DNA from: BRHc4a sp049323755
GTDB taxonomy: Bacteria > Bacillota > Desulfotomaculia > Desulfotomaculales > Desulfocucumaceae
Reading direction: 5' to 3'
DNA: 64,000 bases
Assembly: GCA_049323755.1 (NCBI GenBank)
Contig: JBMOPE010000044.1
Span: 1-64,000, forward strand
The notes under the pieces are model-generated. The model was given only the letters and a program-made list of their open reading frames with translations. It had not been told where the DNA came from and did no database searches. Numbering within the stretch: the stretch's first letter is position 1; each line of letters opens with the position of its first letter. Below are positions 25,350 to 34,377 of the stretch, one piece after another. The translations under genes were made by a program, and so were the position numbers.

Positions 25350-25480
25350 GTAACAGTGGGTCCTTCCCAGGGGGAGGGGGATATGCGGGTCTTGCGAGCC
25401 CTGAACTTTAACCCAGTATGAAATAAAAAAATCAAGCAGGCTGGTGACACATCCTCTGGAAATTCACGGGGGAGGGAACA
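25350..25480. other. GC-rich non-coding segment, possible packaging region
   Basis: This gap contains G-runs (CCCAGGGGGAGGGGGATATGCGGGTC) and short inverted pieces, unlike the AT-rich cargo genes on both sides. Related G-rich stretches are often near terminase genes and cos/pac sites. No open frame is convincing. The assignment is tentative. Confidence 0.25.
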
Positions 25481-25546
25481 TGGTCTGCTTTTAGTTTAAA
25501 AGGATTTAACCTCCGAATGCAGAACTTATGATCTGGAGGTGTTTTT

Positions 25547-26466
25547 ATGTCGGAATCGGTATTTGATTATTTTAATCTGCAAAAAGATGTTTTATCTAGA
25601 AGTTTTAATAAGTTTATTGATGATATTCAGGGGCCAGTGAAGGAATATTTGTATCATTATACAAATATTGACGGGTTAATAGGTATATTTGATAAACATA
25701 AAATTTGGTGTTCAAATATTTACTTTATGAATGATAAATCTGAAATAGAGTATTCAACTGATGTTGTAAGGACTGCTTTAGATAAGAAAAAAGATAAAAT
25801 AGGTGACCAATATTTTAGAAAAATTATTGAAAATGCATCCTATAGAATAGGTTTTTTGCGAGACATATATATATATATATTGTTTGTTTCTCTGAAGATG
25901 GTGATTTATTAAGTCAATGGAGAGCGTATGGTGGTGGGGGAAGTGGTTATTCAATTGGTGCAAAAACTGAAGATATACAAAATAAATTAAATGGAACGAT
26001 TTTAAGAAAAGTGGAATACGATTATGATAAACAATTGTTATATGTTTTTAATGTTATAGATATAAATTTTAATTTTTTTAATAACCTGAAAACGAATGGT
26101 ATAGAAATTACTGAAGAACTTATTGAAAAATGCACAAATACTTTTATAAATCAATTAGCTATTTTGATGTTTGGTTTTAAACATGAGTCATTTAAAGAAG
26201 AAAAAGAATGGAGGATAATAGATTTACCTGCCCCAGAAAATGAATATAAATTGATAAAGTTTAGGAATTCATGTGGAAAATTATTGCCATATGTAGAAAT
26301 CGCCATTTTTATAAATGACAATGATGTTGAAAAATTACCTATAAAGAAAATAATATTTGGACCTTTATTAAATAAGGAGTTAACATACAAATCATTGGAT
26401 TTATTAACAAAAAGGCATCAATATAAAGATGTTGTTATTGAAAAGTCGAAAATACCATTAGGATAA
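25547..26466 (+). pseudogene. DUF2971-like gene frameshifted at an (AT)8 tract
   Basis: ATG 25547 follows CTGGAGGTG. The first frame encodes YHYTNIDGLIGIF and IYFMNDKSEIEY, typical of the DUF2971 N-terminus, then stops at 25912. The continuation, LSQWRAYGGGGSGYSIG and EEKEWRI, is in another frame through to 26466. The break falls in an (AT)8 run at 25865-25880. One AT unit fewer would restore a single ~305-residue frame reading IVCFSEDGDLLSQW across the join. It is therefore a recent frameshift or a phase-variable state. DUF2971 proteins occur in phage-defence contexts; their activity is unclear. The gene is AT-rich and ends at a terminator identical to its neighbour's. Confidence 0.8.
25865..25880 (+). 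repeat. (AT)8 dinucleotide tract
   Basis: Eight uninterrupted AT units inside the DUF2971-like gene. Slippage by one unit switches the reading frame; (AT)7 would be in frame. Confidence 0.9.
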
Positions 26467-26467
26467 G

Positions 26468-26492
26468 AGAGCCTTCGGGCTCTTTTCTTTTT
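26468..26492 (+). terminator. Terminator of the DUF2971-like cargo gene
   Basis: AGAGCC-TTCG-GGCTCT followed by TTTCTTTTT, matching the terminator at 25323 base for base through the T-run. Confidence 0.85.
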
Positions 26493-26505
26493 GGAGATGA
26501 AACGA

Positions 26506-26835
26506 ATGCACCCTTTTTATAAAACAAAGAAGTGGAAAGCCAAGAGGCAGAAGATTCTTAAGAGGGATGAATACCTATGTCGGGAATGCAGGCGATATGG
26601 AAAATCAACTGAGGCCACAACAGTACACCACGTTATTCCTTTAGCGTGGTGCTTGTTATTTAAAGTGGCGTTGGCTCTCGCAAGTATCAACCTGATAAGT
26701 TTATGTGAGAAGTGCCATAACAAAATGCATGACCGTGACAGCAATAGACTTACAACCCTTGGGCTGGAGTGGGTTAAGAGGTTAGGAAATCTAGGGATGG
26801 AATGGATTGAAAGGTATTCGGGAGTAAGTTGGTAA
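26506..26835 (+). CDS. HNH endonuclease (packaging-associated)
   Basis: 109 residues from ATG 26506 with GGAG upstream; in-frame starts at 26491 and 26497 are less likely. The HNH core reads CRECRRYG (zinc pair), VHHVIPL (His-His), NLISLCEKCHNKMH (Asn, second Cys pair, final His). HNH proteins directly upstream of the small terminase are a standard part of HK97-like phages and are needed with the terminase for cos cleavage in characterised relatives. Placement here fits that role. Confidence 0.9.
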   Translation: MHPFYKTKKWKAKRQKILKRDEYLCRECRRYGKSTEATTVHHVIPLAWCLLFKVALALASINLISLCEKCHNKMHDRDSNRLTTLGLEWVKRLGNLGMEWIERYSGVSW

Positions 26836-26930
26836 CCCCCCACCCCGGAGTTTTTGAATTGGAGCAAACCGGGACCGGGCTAGGGAGGCTTTTCCAATAG
26901 AGCGAACTTCAGAAAATTTTTTTGGGGGAG
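26836..26930. other. Possible cos/packaging site between HNH and terminase small subunit
   Basis: Non-coding and compositionally odd: CCCCCCACCCCGGAGTTTTT, then CCGGGACCGGG and AGGGAGGC, then AGAAAATTTTTTTGGGGG. GC-rich stretches of this type recur between HNH and terminase genes in cos-type Firmicute phages. The exact nick positions cannot be read from sequence alone. Confidence 0.35.
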
Positions 26931-26939
26931 GTGATAGAG

Positions 26940-27299
26940 GTGGCAAAACTTCCCAGCAAGGAGACAGTCAAGCGGGCTACGATAGCAGATATGAAAAAGC
27001 TGGGTGTCTATAAACCGGAATATAACCGACTTATAGATATCTATGCTGAACTTGTGGAGCAATATGGAATTTTAAATCAGAAATTCGTGGATCAAAACTA
27101 TAAATATGAGGAGTACACCCTGCAAGGGGGAACAAAAAAAGCTCCCATAGTGGCCACGCTTGAGGCTCTCCGGAAGGATATTTTGGCATACTCCGACCGC
27201 CTCTGTCTCAACCCGAAAGCCCTGGAGACTGTAACAGCAGAAAAGGCCAGTCAATCCAAACTGGCAGCTGCATTAAAGAGCCTTGAAAAAGAAACATAA
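26940..27299 (+). CDS. terS: Terminase small subunit, P27 family
   Basis: 119 residues from GTG 26940, with GGGGAGGTG spaced 6 bp upstream. The protein is helical, with the P27-type order: a basic N-terminus (SKETVKRATIADMKKLG), YGILNQKFVDQNYKYEEYTLQGG, and NPKALETVTAEKA near the end. It recognises the packaging site on phage DNA and recruits the large subunit. Its 3' end overlaps the large-subunit gene by 17 bp. Confidence 0.85.
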   Translation: MAKLPSKETVKRATIADMKKLGVYKPEYNRLIDIYAELVEQYGILNQKFVDQNYKYEEYTLQGGTKKAPIVATLEALRKDILAYSDRLCLNPKALETVTAEKASQSKLAAALKSLEKET

Positions 27300-29061
27300 A
27301 AACTATGACATTGTAATGGGGTATGCCAAGGGTGTTGTAGCGGGAATAAAGATAGCCTGCAAGGAACAAATCCAGGGTTGTCAAAGGTTCCTGAAAGACC
27401 TGGAGAATCCCGATTATGATTTTAACCCGAAAGACGCTGAGTTTGTAATCGGGATCATTGAAAAAACTTTTGTTCATGCTCAAGGTGAAAGAATAGACGG
27501 CACTCCGTTACGCGAGGAGCCTTTTTTATTAGAGCCGTTCCATAAATTTCAGGTGTATAACCTGCTAGGGTTTTATCATAAGGGGACCAGGATAAGGCGC
27601 TTCAAAGAGGCGTTTATTTTTATCCCTCGGAAAAATATTAAAACTTCTTTTGCCGCTGCCCTGGCCTGGGCGCTGGGATTGCTGGAGAGGAAATCAGGGT
27701 CCAAGTGTTACATTGTCGGGGCGGCTCTGGAGCAATCCCTGCAGTCATTCAATTTTATCCTGTTCAACCTGGACCAGATGGGGGAGCGGGATAACTTCCG
27801 GGTACTGGACAACAACCAGGAACACAGCATAAGCGGCGACCTGGGGGACGGATCGATATACATTAAGGCCCTGGCCGCCAACCCAGACCGACAGGACTCT
27901 CTAAACTGCAACATAGCAATAGCTGATGAAATACATGCCTATAAAACACCTAAGCAGTACAACATTATCAAGGAGGCCATGAAAGCCTATACCAACAAAC
28001 TGATGATCGGCATTACGACAGCCGGCGATGACATGACCAGTTTCTGTTACCAGCGGCTGCAGTATTGCAAAAAAATCCTGGACGGCACGGTGAAGGATGA
28101 GGCATATTTTGTTTTCATCTGCAAGGCTGACCAGGACGATAACGGGGATGTGGACTATACCAATCCGGCTATCCATGAAATGGCCAACCCGGCCTATGGG
28201 GTTTCTATCCGGCCTGACGACATAATGAACGATGCTCTGCAGGCTCAGAACGACCCGCAACAGCGAAAAGACTTCTTTGCTAAGTCCCTGAATGTTTATA
28301 CGGCGGCCATGAAGGCCTATTTCAGCATTGATGAATTCAAAAAATCAGACCGGAAATATAACTGGACACTGGCTGAGCTTGCCCGGCTGCCCGTTACTTG
28401 GTATGGCGGGGCTGACCTATCAAAATTGCACGACCTGACGGCGGCAGCCCTGTATGGCAGCTATAGAACCGGTCGCATGATAACGGTTCTAAACGAAAAG
28501 GGCGAAAAAATTGAGGTACCAGAAGAAATTGATATTGCCATAACCCATGCATGGTTTCCCATTGTGGCCGCTGCCCGGAAAGCCGATGAAGACAATATCC
28601 CGTTGTTTGGCTGGAAGGATGATGGCTGGCTCACTATGAGTAACCACCCAACTGTGAACTATGCTGAAATAGTCAAGTGGTTCAAGGATATGAAGGCAAA
28701 GGGATTCAAAATAAAACAGATTGGCCATGACAAAAAGTTTTCCCGAGAATATTTTCTTGGCATGAAACAGGCTGGTTTTTCCATCGTGGACCAGCCGCAG
28801 TATTTTTGGAGAAAATCTGAAGGCTTTAGGCGTATTGAACAAAAGGCCAAGGACGGCAGATTTTACTATATGCATTCCGGGGCCTTTGAATATTGCACCC
28901 AAAATGTGAAGGCCATAGAAAAGACTGACGACATGATTCAATACGAAAAGGTGATGCCAACACAGCGGATTGATATTTTCGATGCCGCTGTGTTTTCATG
29001 TTGCCGTTTACTTGAGAATCTGGAGAAATCGCAGAAGGCGAAAGGGTGGTTGGATGAATGA
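27283..29061 (+). CDS. terL: Terminase large subunit
   Basis: 592-residue packaging motor, starting at TTG 27283 inside the small-subunit gene. The ATPase part shows a Walker-A-like PRKNIKTS (115-122) and Walker B IAIADEIH (near 210-217). The C-terminal RNase H-like nuclease begins at WYGGADLSKLHDLTA and has further Asp near QRIDIFDAA. Length and motif order are typical of the Terminase_1 (HK97/P27-associated) family. It threads DNA into the prohead and cuts it. Confidence 0.95.
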   Translation: MKKKHKNYDIVMGYAKGVVAGIKIACKEQIQGCQRFLKDLENPDYDFNPKDAEFVIGIIEKTFVHAQGERIDGTPLREEPFLLEPFHKFQVYNLLGFYHKGTRIRRFKEAFIFIPRKNIKTSFAAALAWALGLLERKSGSKCYIVGAALEQSLQSFNFILFNLDQMGERDNFRVLDNNQEHSISGDLGDGSIYIKALAANPDRQDSLNCNIAIADEIHAYKTPKQYNIIKEAMKAYTNKLMIGITTAGDDMTSFCYQRLQYCKKILDGTVKDEAYFVFICKADQDDNGDVDYTNPAIHEMANPAYGVSIRPDDIMNDALQAQNDPQQRKDFFAKSLNVYTAAMKAYFSIDEFKKSDRKYNWTLAELARLPVTWYGGADLSKLHDLTAAALYGSYRTGRMITVLNEKGEKIEVPEEIDIAITHAWFPIVAAARKADEDNIPLFGWKDDGWLTMSNHPTVNYAEIVKWFKDMKAKGFKIKQIGHDKKFSREYFLGMKQAGFSIVDQPQYFWRKSEGFRRIEQKAKDGRFYYMHSGAFEYCTQNVKAIEKTDDMIQYEKVMPTQRIDIFDAAVFSCCRLLENLEKSQKAKGWLDE

Positions 29062-30257
29062 AAAAGAACAAGCATAACCACGGCAAAACGAGAGATGCCC
29101 CTGCACAGAGAAGGAGTGACACCTCCTGGCTTTGCTCGGTGGATGCTTATAATATCCTGACGGCTGGCCAGTATACCCGGCTGGCGGACTGCCCGGAAGT
29201 CAAGATGTGCGTCCACGTTTATGCCGACTTGGTCAGTAATATGACCCTTTACCTGATGCAGAACACGGATAAAGGCGATGTGCGGGTGCGGAATGAGTTG
29301 TCCAGGAAGCTGGACATAAGCCCTAACCGATTGCTAAAGACCAAAAAGGCATTTATGTACAACCTTGTCTGGACCTTGCTATTACCCGGCAACGGTAATC
29401 AGGTTACATATCCTCGGTATTCTGCCGAGGGTTACCTGGACAACCTGGTCCCGCTCAAGCCTTCCCTGGTTAGTTTCATGGACACAGCAGACGGGTATGT
29501 AATCAAGTACGGTGGGCAGACATTAAATCCTGATGAAGTGTTGCATTTTATCATTAACCCGGATCCGGAACGGCCATGGGTAGGCACCGGATACAGGGCT
29601 GTACTGAAAGATGTGATTAAGGGCCTTCGCCAGGCCGGGGCGACTAAACAGGCGCTCATGGAGAGCCCGGCCCCGTCAATCATCGTCAAAGTGGACGGGT
29701 TAACCGAAGAGTTTGCCAGCGTTGAAGGCAGGAAAAAGTTATCGGCACAATACCTTGATGCAAGCGAGAACGGACGGCCCTGGTTCATTCCGGCAGATGC
29801 GTTCGAAGTGCAGCAGGTCAAGCCGCTGACATTAAATGACTTGGCCATAGCCAGGAATCTGGAGATAGACAAAAGGACGGTAGCCGGAATTTTCGGTGTG
29901 CCGCCTTTTTTAGTTGGTGTGGGCGACTTCAAGGCTGATGAATTTAATAATTTCATTGGCACCAGGATCATGTCTGTAGCTCTGACAATCCAGCAGACAT
30001 TTACCAGCGGTTTACTTTACTCTCCGGATTTGTACTGGCGTTTCAACCCGCGCAGCCTGTACTCGTACAGCCTGAATGATATCATCACTGCCGGCAGTCA
30101 AATGGTTGACCGTATGGCCATGCGTAGGAACGAATGGCGGGACTGGGTGGGCATGGCCCCGGACGATGAAATGGACGAGCTCCTGGCCCTGGAGAATTAT
30201 GTGCCGGCTGATATGCTGGGCCAACAGAAAAAACTGAACGGAGGTGATGCGAAATGA
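29058..30257 (+). CDS. Portal protein, HK97 family
   Basis: 399 residues; ATG 29058 overlaps the terminase stop by 4 bp. Portal features include the conserved TAGQYTRLADCPEVKMCVHV start, a long stem/clip region and GVPPFLVGVGDFKADEFNNFI near residue 285-305. It forms the dodecameric ring at the capsid vertex for DNA entry and tail joining. Confidence 0.92.
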   Translation: MKKNKHNHGKTRDAPAQRRSDTSWLCSVDAYNILTAGQYTRLADCPEVKMCVHVYADLVSNMTLYLMQNTDKGDVRVRNELSRKLDISPNRLLKTKKAFMYNLVWTLLLPGNGNQVTYPRYSAEGYLDNLVPLKPSLVSFMDTADGYVIKYGGQTLNPDEVLHFIINPDPERPWVGTGYRAVLKDVIKGLRQAGATKQALMESPAPSIIVKVDGLTEEFASVEGRKKLSAQYLDASENGRPWFIPADAFEVQQVKPLTLNDLAIARNLEIDKRTVAGIFGVPPFLVGVGDFKADEFNNFIGTRIMSVALTIQQTFTSGLLYSPDLYWRFNPRSLYSYSLNDIITAGSQMVDRMAMRRNEWRDWVGMAPDDEMDELLALENYVPADMLGQQKKLNGGDAK

Positions 30258-30829
30258 ACAGGGGCGCAAGGCAGGCCAGGAGTCTCCCCACACAGTTCAG
30301 GGCGGTGGAGGATGCCGGAGAAAAGTACATTGAAGGCTATTTTGCCGTATTCGGCGGCACATATGAGCTTTGGCAGGGCGCCACGGAAAGCATCGCCGAG
30401 ACAGCTTTTGATGGGGCACTGTCGGATGACATCCGGGCGCTAATTGACCATGAAACCAGGCTTGTCCTGGGCCGGAATAAGGCTGGCACCCTGGAATTAA
30501 AGGTGGATGCCCGGGGGCTCTGGGGCCGGGTTAAAATCAACCCTTCCGACCAGGATGCCATGAATCTGTATGCCAGGGTGGAGCGCGGCGATGTGGACCA
30601 GTGCTCCTTTGGTTTTGACATCCTGGAGGAGGGCACAGACTGGCGCGAGGACGGCAGCGTCCACTGGACAATCAAGCGGGTTAAGCTCTATGAGGTTTCA
30701 GTGGTTACTTTCCCGGCGTATGAAGACACGTCAGTGTCTGCCAGGAAAAAAGACTATGAACAGATAAAAGCCCGCCGGGCTCAGGCATGGCGGGAATCTA
30801 TGAAAGCGAGGTTGAGGAAATGGCATTAA
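30254..30829 (+). CDS. HK97-family prohead protease
   Basis: 191 residues overlapping the portal by 4 bp. Serine protease of the U35 family: a GYFAVFGGTYEL start, the DHETRLVLGRNKAGTL active-site His region and the catalytic Ser in DQCSFGF. It removes the capsid N-terminal delta domain during maturation. The following gene has such a coiled-coil N-terminus. Confidence 0.92.
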   Translation: MNRGARQARSLPTQFRAVEDAGEKYIEGYFAVFGGTYELWQGATESIAETAFDGALSDDIRALIDHETRLVLGRNKAGTLELKVDARGLWGRVKINPSDQDAMNLYARVERGDVDQCSFGFDILEEGTDWREDGSVHWTIKRVKLYEVSVVTFPAYEDTSVSARKKDYEQIKARRAQAWRESMKARLRKWH

Positions 30830-32502
30830 AACAGTTAATCCTCAGTAAGCGCATTTCAGCGCTGAAAACCAAGTTGGACGAACTCCGGCAGAAGGATGCG
30901 GAGTTTGCCACCAGGTCCGAGAAGCTGAAAAAGCGGGAGGCTGACCTGGAAGCGGCTGTCAATGAAATCACAGACGAGACTCCGGAAGAGGATAAGGCCA
31001 CAGTGGATGAGGCAGTCGCTGCATTTGAGGCTGACCAGGATGCCCTGAAAGCAGATCAGGAAGCCAACGAGGATGAGAAGAAAAAACTGGAGGATGAAAT
31101 CCAGCAGCTTCAAAAGGAGCTGGATGAAATCGACAGCCGGGCGAAGAATCCTCCGGCAGCTCCCCCGGCTCCCAGGATAGAAACGGAAGAAAGAAAGGAT
31201 GATCAGTACATGAGCAAGCGTGCAAAATTCTTCGGTATGACCCATGAGCAACGTGCCGCCTTCGTTGCCCGGGATGACGTAAAGGCCTTTTTAACTCGCG
31301 TCCGTGAGTTAATTGGTCAGAAAAGAGCAGTATCCGGCGCGGAACTCACCTTCCCGGAAGTTATGCTGGAGCTCTTGAGGGATAATCTGTACCGCTACAG
31401 CAAGCTGGTAAGCTACATCAGGGTTCGCACGGTAAAGGGTAAGGCTCGTCAGAACATCATGGGCACCATCCCTGAAGGCGTGTGGACTGAAGTGATAGGA
31501 AAGCTCAATGAATTGGAGCTCCTGTTCAACCAGGTCGAAGTGGACGGCTATAAAGTCGGCGGGTTTATCCCCATTCCCAACGCCACCCTGGAAGATTCGG
31601 ATGAGAACCTGGCCTCCGAGATACTGGACGCCCTCGGGCAGGCCCTTGGTTATGCCGTTGACAAGGCCATACTTTACGGCACCGGAGTAAAGATGCCCCT
31701 TGGCATCGTAACTCGCCTGGCGCAGACTTCGGAGCCTTCCGACTGGAACGATAATGCTCCCGCATGGACCGATCTGCATGCAACGCATCTGCTGAAGATA
31801 GATCCCGCCGGCAAAACAGCTGAGGAATTCTTTGCAGCGCTGGTGCTGGATCTTGGCGTTGCCGACAATAAATACGCAATGGGCGGAACGTTCTGGGCGA
31901 TGAACAGGAAGACCCGCATGTCCCTTATGTCCAAGATGATTACCTTCAACGCTGCCGGTGCTTTGGTTGCGGGCATGAATGGCACCGTGCCTGTCGAAGG
32001 TGGCACCATCGTAGAGTTGCCGTTCATACCGGACAATGATATTGTCGGGGGATACGGTTCGCTCTATGTGCTGGCGGAACGCTCCGGTGCGCAACTGGCA
32101 CAGTCCGAGCATGTAAGGTTCATCGAGGACCAGACAGTGTTCAGGGGAACCGCTCGGTATGACGGCATGCCAGTGTTTGGTGAAGCGTTTGTGGTGGTCA
32201 ACATCGCCAATGCGGCCCCGACTACTTCCGTACTGTTTGCCCAGGATGTGGCTAACACCGTGGCAACACCCAAGGCCCTGCCGATTGCCGGGGCCTATAC
32301 GGGTGCTCAGTCTGTTGCTCTTACCTGTGATACCGTGGGCGCGACGATCTACTACACCGTTGACGGTAGCACCCCGGACGCTACCAAGACTGCCTACAAC
32401 GGTCCGATTGCTGTGGCGGCTACTGCGACCATCAAGGCAATCGCTATCAAGGCCGGCATGACCAATTCCGCCGTGCTGAGCGCGACTTATACCATCAGTT
32501 AA
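30820..32502 (+). CDS. Major capsid protein, HK97 fold, with C-terminal Ig-like domain
   Basis: 560 residues from ATG 30820, overlapping the protease by 10 bp. Residues 1-120 are a charged coiled coil (scaffolding delta domain), with a probable cleavage region near TEERKDDQYMSKRAK. Residues 140-470 form the HK97-type shell domain (VGGFIPIPNATLEDS, GYAVDKAILYGTG). The last ~75 residues are an added chitobiase/BIg-like module (ATIYYTVDGSTPDATKTAY, ATIKAIAIKAG), probably displayed on the capsid surface. It is longer than usual because of that module. Confidence 0.93.
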   Translation: MALKQLILSKRISALKTKLDELRQKDAEFATRSEKLKKREADLEAAVNEITDETPEEDKATVDEAVAAFEADQDALKADQEANEDEKKKLEDEIQQLQKELDEIDSRAKNPPAAPPAPRIETEERKDDQYMSKRAKFFGMTHEQRAAFVARDDVKAFLTRVRELIGQKRAVSGAELTFPEVMLELLRDNLYRYSKLVSYIRVRTVKGKARQNIMGTIPEGVWTEVIGKLNELELLFNQVEVDGYKVGGFIPIPNATLEDSDENLASEILDALGQALGYAVDKAILYGTGVKMPLGIVTRLAQTSEPSDWNDNAPAWTDLHATHLLKIDPAGKTAEEFFAALVLDLGVADNKYAMGGTFWAMNRKTRMSLMSKMITFNAAGALVAGMNGTVPVEGGTIVELPFIPDNDIVGGYGSLYVLAERSGAQLAQSEHVRFIEDQTVFRGTARYDGMPVFGEAFVVVNIANAAPTTSVLFAQDVANTVATPKALPIAGAYTGAQSVALTCDTVGATIYYTVDGSTPDATKTAYNGPIAVAATATIKAIAIKAGMTNSAVLSATYTIS

Positions 32503-32514
32503 GGAGGAGAGCCC

Positions 32515-32769
32515 ATGAAAGCCAAGGTTAAAAGGCATTTTGTCGGCTTTGACCGGGAGTTCAAACCCGGCGAAACCGTTGACCTGCCCGCCGAGAAGAT
32601 TGAGCAATTAAATGGGGTGGGGTTGGGGATTATCCTCGAAGTTGACGAGGCCCCCGAGTGGCCGAAGCATGTTGGCGGCGGCCACTACGAGTTATCCAAC
32701 GGCGAAAAAGTAAAGGGCAAAAATGAGGCTGTTGCAGCTCAAGCCGAGATTGACGCATCTGCCAGTTAG
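32515..32769 (+). CDS. Hypothetical phage head-region protein
   Basis: 84 residues from ATG 32515 behind AAGGAGGAG. The N-terminal half is an SH3-like beta segment (FVGFDREFKPGETVDLPAEKI). The C-terminal half is Gly/Ala-rich and probably flexible. Small proteins of this type often follow the capsid gene in HK97-like phages, possibly as capsid accessory factors. No firm family. Confidence 0.7.
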   Translation: MKAKVKRHFVGFDREFKPGETVDLPAEKIEQLNGVGLGIILEVDEAPEWPKHVGGGHYELSNGEKVKGKNEAVAAQAEIDASAS

Positions 32770-32782
32770 GAGGCGCTGATGT

Positions 32783-33064
32783 ATGGACACCGCAGCAGTA
32801 ATGGTCCTGGTCAAGGAGCGCCTGGGAATTAAAACGGCGGTTAGGGATACCTACCTGACCGCCATCGCCAACGGCGTAATAACCGAATTGCAAGATGAGA
32901 AGGGGTTAGTCCTTGATGGGGCTAACCCTCATCATTTGATTTTCGTAGTTGATTACGCCACATGGAGGTATCAGAGCCGGGATAGTGACGCAGGTTTGCC
33001 CAGGCATCTGCAGTACCGGCTACACAGTCTGTTTGTAAAAAACAAGGTGGTGGCTGATGCATGA
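32783..33064 (+). CDS. Head-tail connector protein (gp6-like)
   Basis: 93 residues from ATG 32783 (AGGAGGCGC upstream). Helical protein with VKERLGIKTAVRDTYLTAI at the start and FVVDYATWRYQSR in the middle, as in phage gp6-like connector proteins that stack under the portal. Overlaps the next gene by 4 bp. Confidence 0.8.
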   Translation: MDTAAVMVLVKERLGIKTAVRDTYLTAIANGVITELQDEKGLVLDGANPHHLIFVVDYATWRYQSRDSDAGLPRHLQYRLHSLFVKNKVVADA

Positions 33065-33369
33065 CATATGACAACGAACTTACCTTGATTGGCCAAGCGA
33101 CTGTCGCTGATGATGAGATAGGCAATCAAATCCCGGCTGAGACTCAGACCGTCATTTTGTGTGGTTTGAAGTCAGTGAGCAGGTTAGAGTTTTATAACGC
33201 TGCTTTGAATGATCTTCGTCCGGAAAGGGTATTTGTGGTACATGCCTATGAATATAACGGGGAGAAAACGGTCGAATTTGAAGGCGAGAGATATCGCGTT
33301 ATCCGTACGTACGGACAAGGAATTGAAGAGGTGGAACTGACCTGCGAGAAGGTGGCCGCCGATGGCTAA
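33061..33369 (+). CDS. Phage head closure protein
   Basis: 102-residue beta-rich protein typical of the SPP1 gp16/HK97 head-closure family: it opens with NELTLIGQATVADDEIGNQ, has VSRLEFYNA in the middle and YRVIRTYG-IEEVELTCEK at the end. It plugs the head after packaging and forms the tail docking surface. Confidence 0.82.
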   Translation: MTYDNELTLIGQATVADDEIGNQIPAETQTVILCGLKSVSRLEFYNAALNDLRPERVFVVHAYEYNGEKTVEFEGERYRVIRTYGQGIEEVELTCEKVAADG

Positions 33370-33745
33370 TAACATTCGAATTGACCAGCTGGCTGCCGAG
33401 ATCGCCGGGGCTGTCCGGGAGTATACCGAGGATGTAAGCCAGGCAATTGAAAAAGAGGTAGATGATACGGCAGACAAGGTACTTCAAGAGGTTGAAAGGC
33501 TTGCCCGAAAGCGTACCGGGAAGTATGCCAAAGGTTTTAAAAAGACAAAAAAGACTCTTTCTGGCGGGCGCCGGTATGTGATCTGGAATAAAAAATACTA
33601 TCGGCTTGTCCATTTGTTGGAATTCGGTCATGCCAAGATAGGTGGCGGCAGGGTGCAGGCTTATCCACATCTCAGGCCGGCGCACGATAAATATGCCGGG
33701 GAAATGCAGGAGAATATCAGGCGGATTATCCGGAATGGGGGTTAA
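33362..33745 (+). CDS. HK97 gp10-like neck/tail protein
   Basis: 127 residues overlapping the previous gene by 8 bp. It shows the gp10 layout: an N-terminal helix, then RKRTGKYAKGF, YRLVHLLEFGHAKIGGGRV and AYPHLRPAHDKY. These proteins join the head-closure ring to the tail terminator. Confidence 0.88.
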   Translation: MANNIRIDQLAAEIAGAVREYTEDVSQAIEKEVDDTADKVLQEVERLARKRTGKYAKGFKKTKKTLSGGRRYVIWNKKYYRLVHLLEFGHAKIGGGRVQAYPHLRPAHDKYAGEMQENIRRIIRNGG

Positions 33746-33747
33746 GT

Positions 33748-34065
33748 ATGTTTATGCTTGACTGGTGGAAAAGAAAAAAGCTCAGAAAGAATCTCGGCAT
33801 CACTATAGGTATGCAGATAAACTTCTGCAAAGACTGTAACAAGATTAGTAAAGTCGCCGATATTCAGGGAATGTTTGACTGGTCAAATGGTGGTATTAAG
33901 GCCATCGGTTATGACAAAGAATCCAATGAGATTTTGCTTGCTGAAGAGCAGATAATGCGGATTATACAGATGGTAAATCCAGCGCAAAAGCTGCGCAAAA
34001 TCAGGCTAGTTAAACAGGATGAACTGTGGGCAAGCGGTAAGGTGATGCATCGTGACTCAAGCTGA
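33748..34065 (+). CDS. Hypothetical protein in the neck cluster
   Basis: 105 residues from ATG 33748. It has an N-terminal basic helix (WWKRKKLRKN), one Cys pair (FCKDCNKI) and a mixed alpha/beta body. Unlike its neighbours it does not match a standard connector. Its 3' end overlaps the next gene by 14 bp. The function is unknown. Confidence 0.65.
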   Translation: MFMLDWWKRKKLRKNLGITIGMQINFCKDCNKISKVADIQGMFDWSNGGIKAIGYDKESNEILLAEEQIMRIIQMVNPAQKLRKIRLVKQDELWASGKVMHRDSS

Positions 34066-34372
34066 GCTCTTTACGGCCCTTAAAAGCCTGGGTATGCCGG
34101 TGGCCTATGGAGAATTTACTCAGCCTACGGCGCCGCCCTTCATCACCTACCAGTTTGCTTATGCCAATGACATGAAGGCTGATAACCAAAATTACGTTGA
34201 GATCAGCAACTTTCAGGTAGAGCTTTACATCAAAAAGAAAGACCTGGCCAGTGAGAAGCTGGTGCAGGATTTACTGAAATCACTGCGCCTGCCTTATCAA
34301 AAACGAGAGTATTCGATTGACTCGGAAAAACTGCGCCAGGTCATATACGAAATCCAACTGATAGGAGGTTAA
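34052..34372 (+). CDS. Tail completion/terminator protein
   Basis: 106 residues from GTG 34052. The opening ELFTALKSLGMPVAYGEF, then APPFITYQFAYAND and FQVELYIKKKD, fits the small alpha/beta tail-completion proteins that cap the tail tube at the head-proximal end. Its position immediately before the major tail protein agrees. Confidence 0.8.
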   Translation: MTQAELFTALKSLGMPVAYGEFTQPTAPPFITYQFAYANDMKADNQNYVEISNFQVELYIKKKDLASEKLVQDLLKSLRLPYQKREYSIDSEKLRQVIYEIQLIGG

Positions 34373-34377
34373 AGGCA

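Noticed and set aside
31309..32607. 432-residue open frame opposite the capsid gene
   Set aside because: It lies entirely over a clear HK97-type capsid gene, has no ribosome-binding site and encodes no recognisable domain. It is a consequence of GC-rich codon use.
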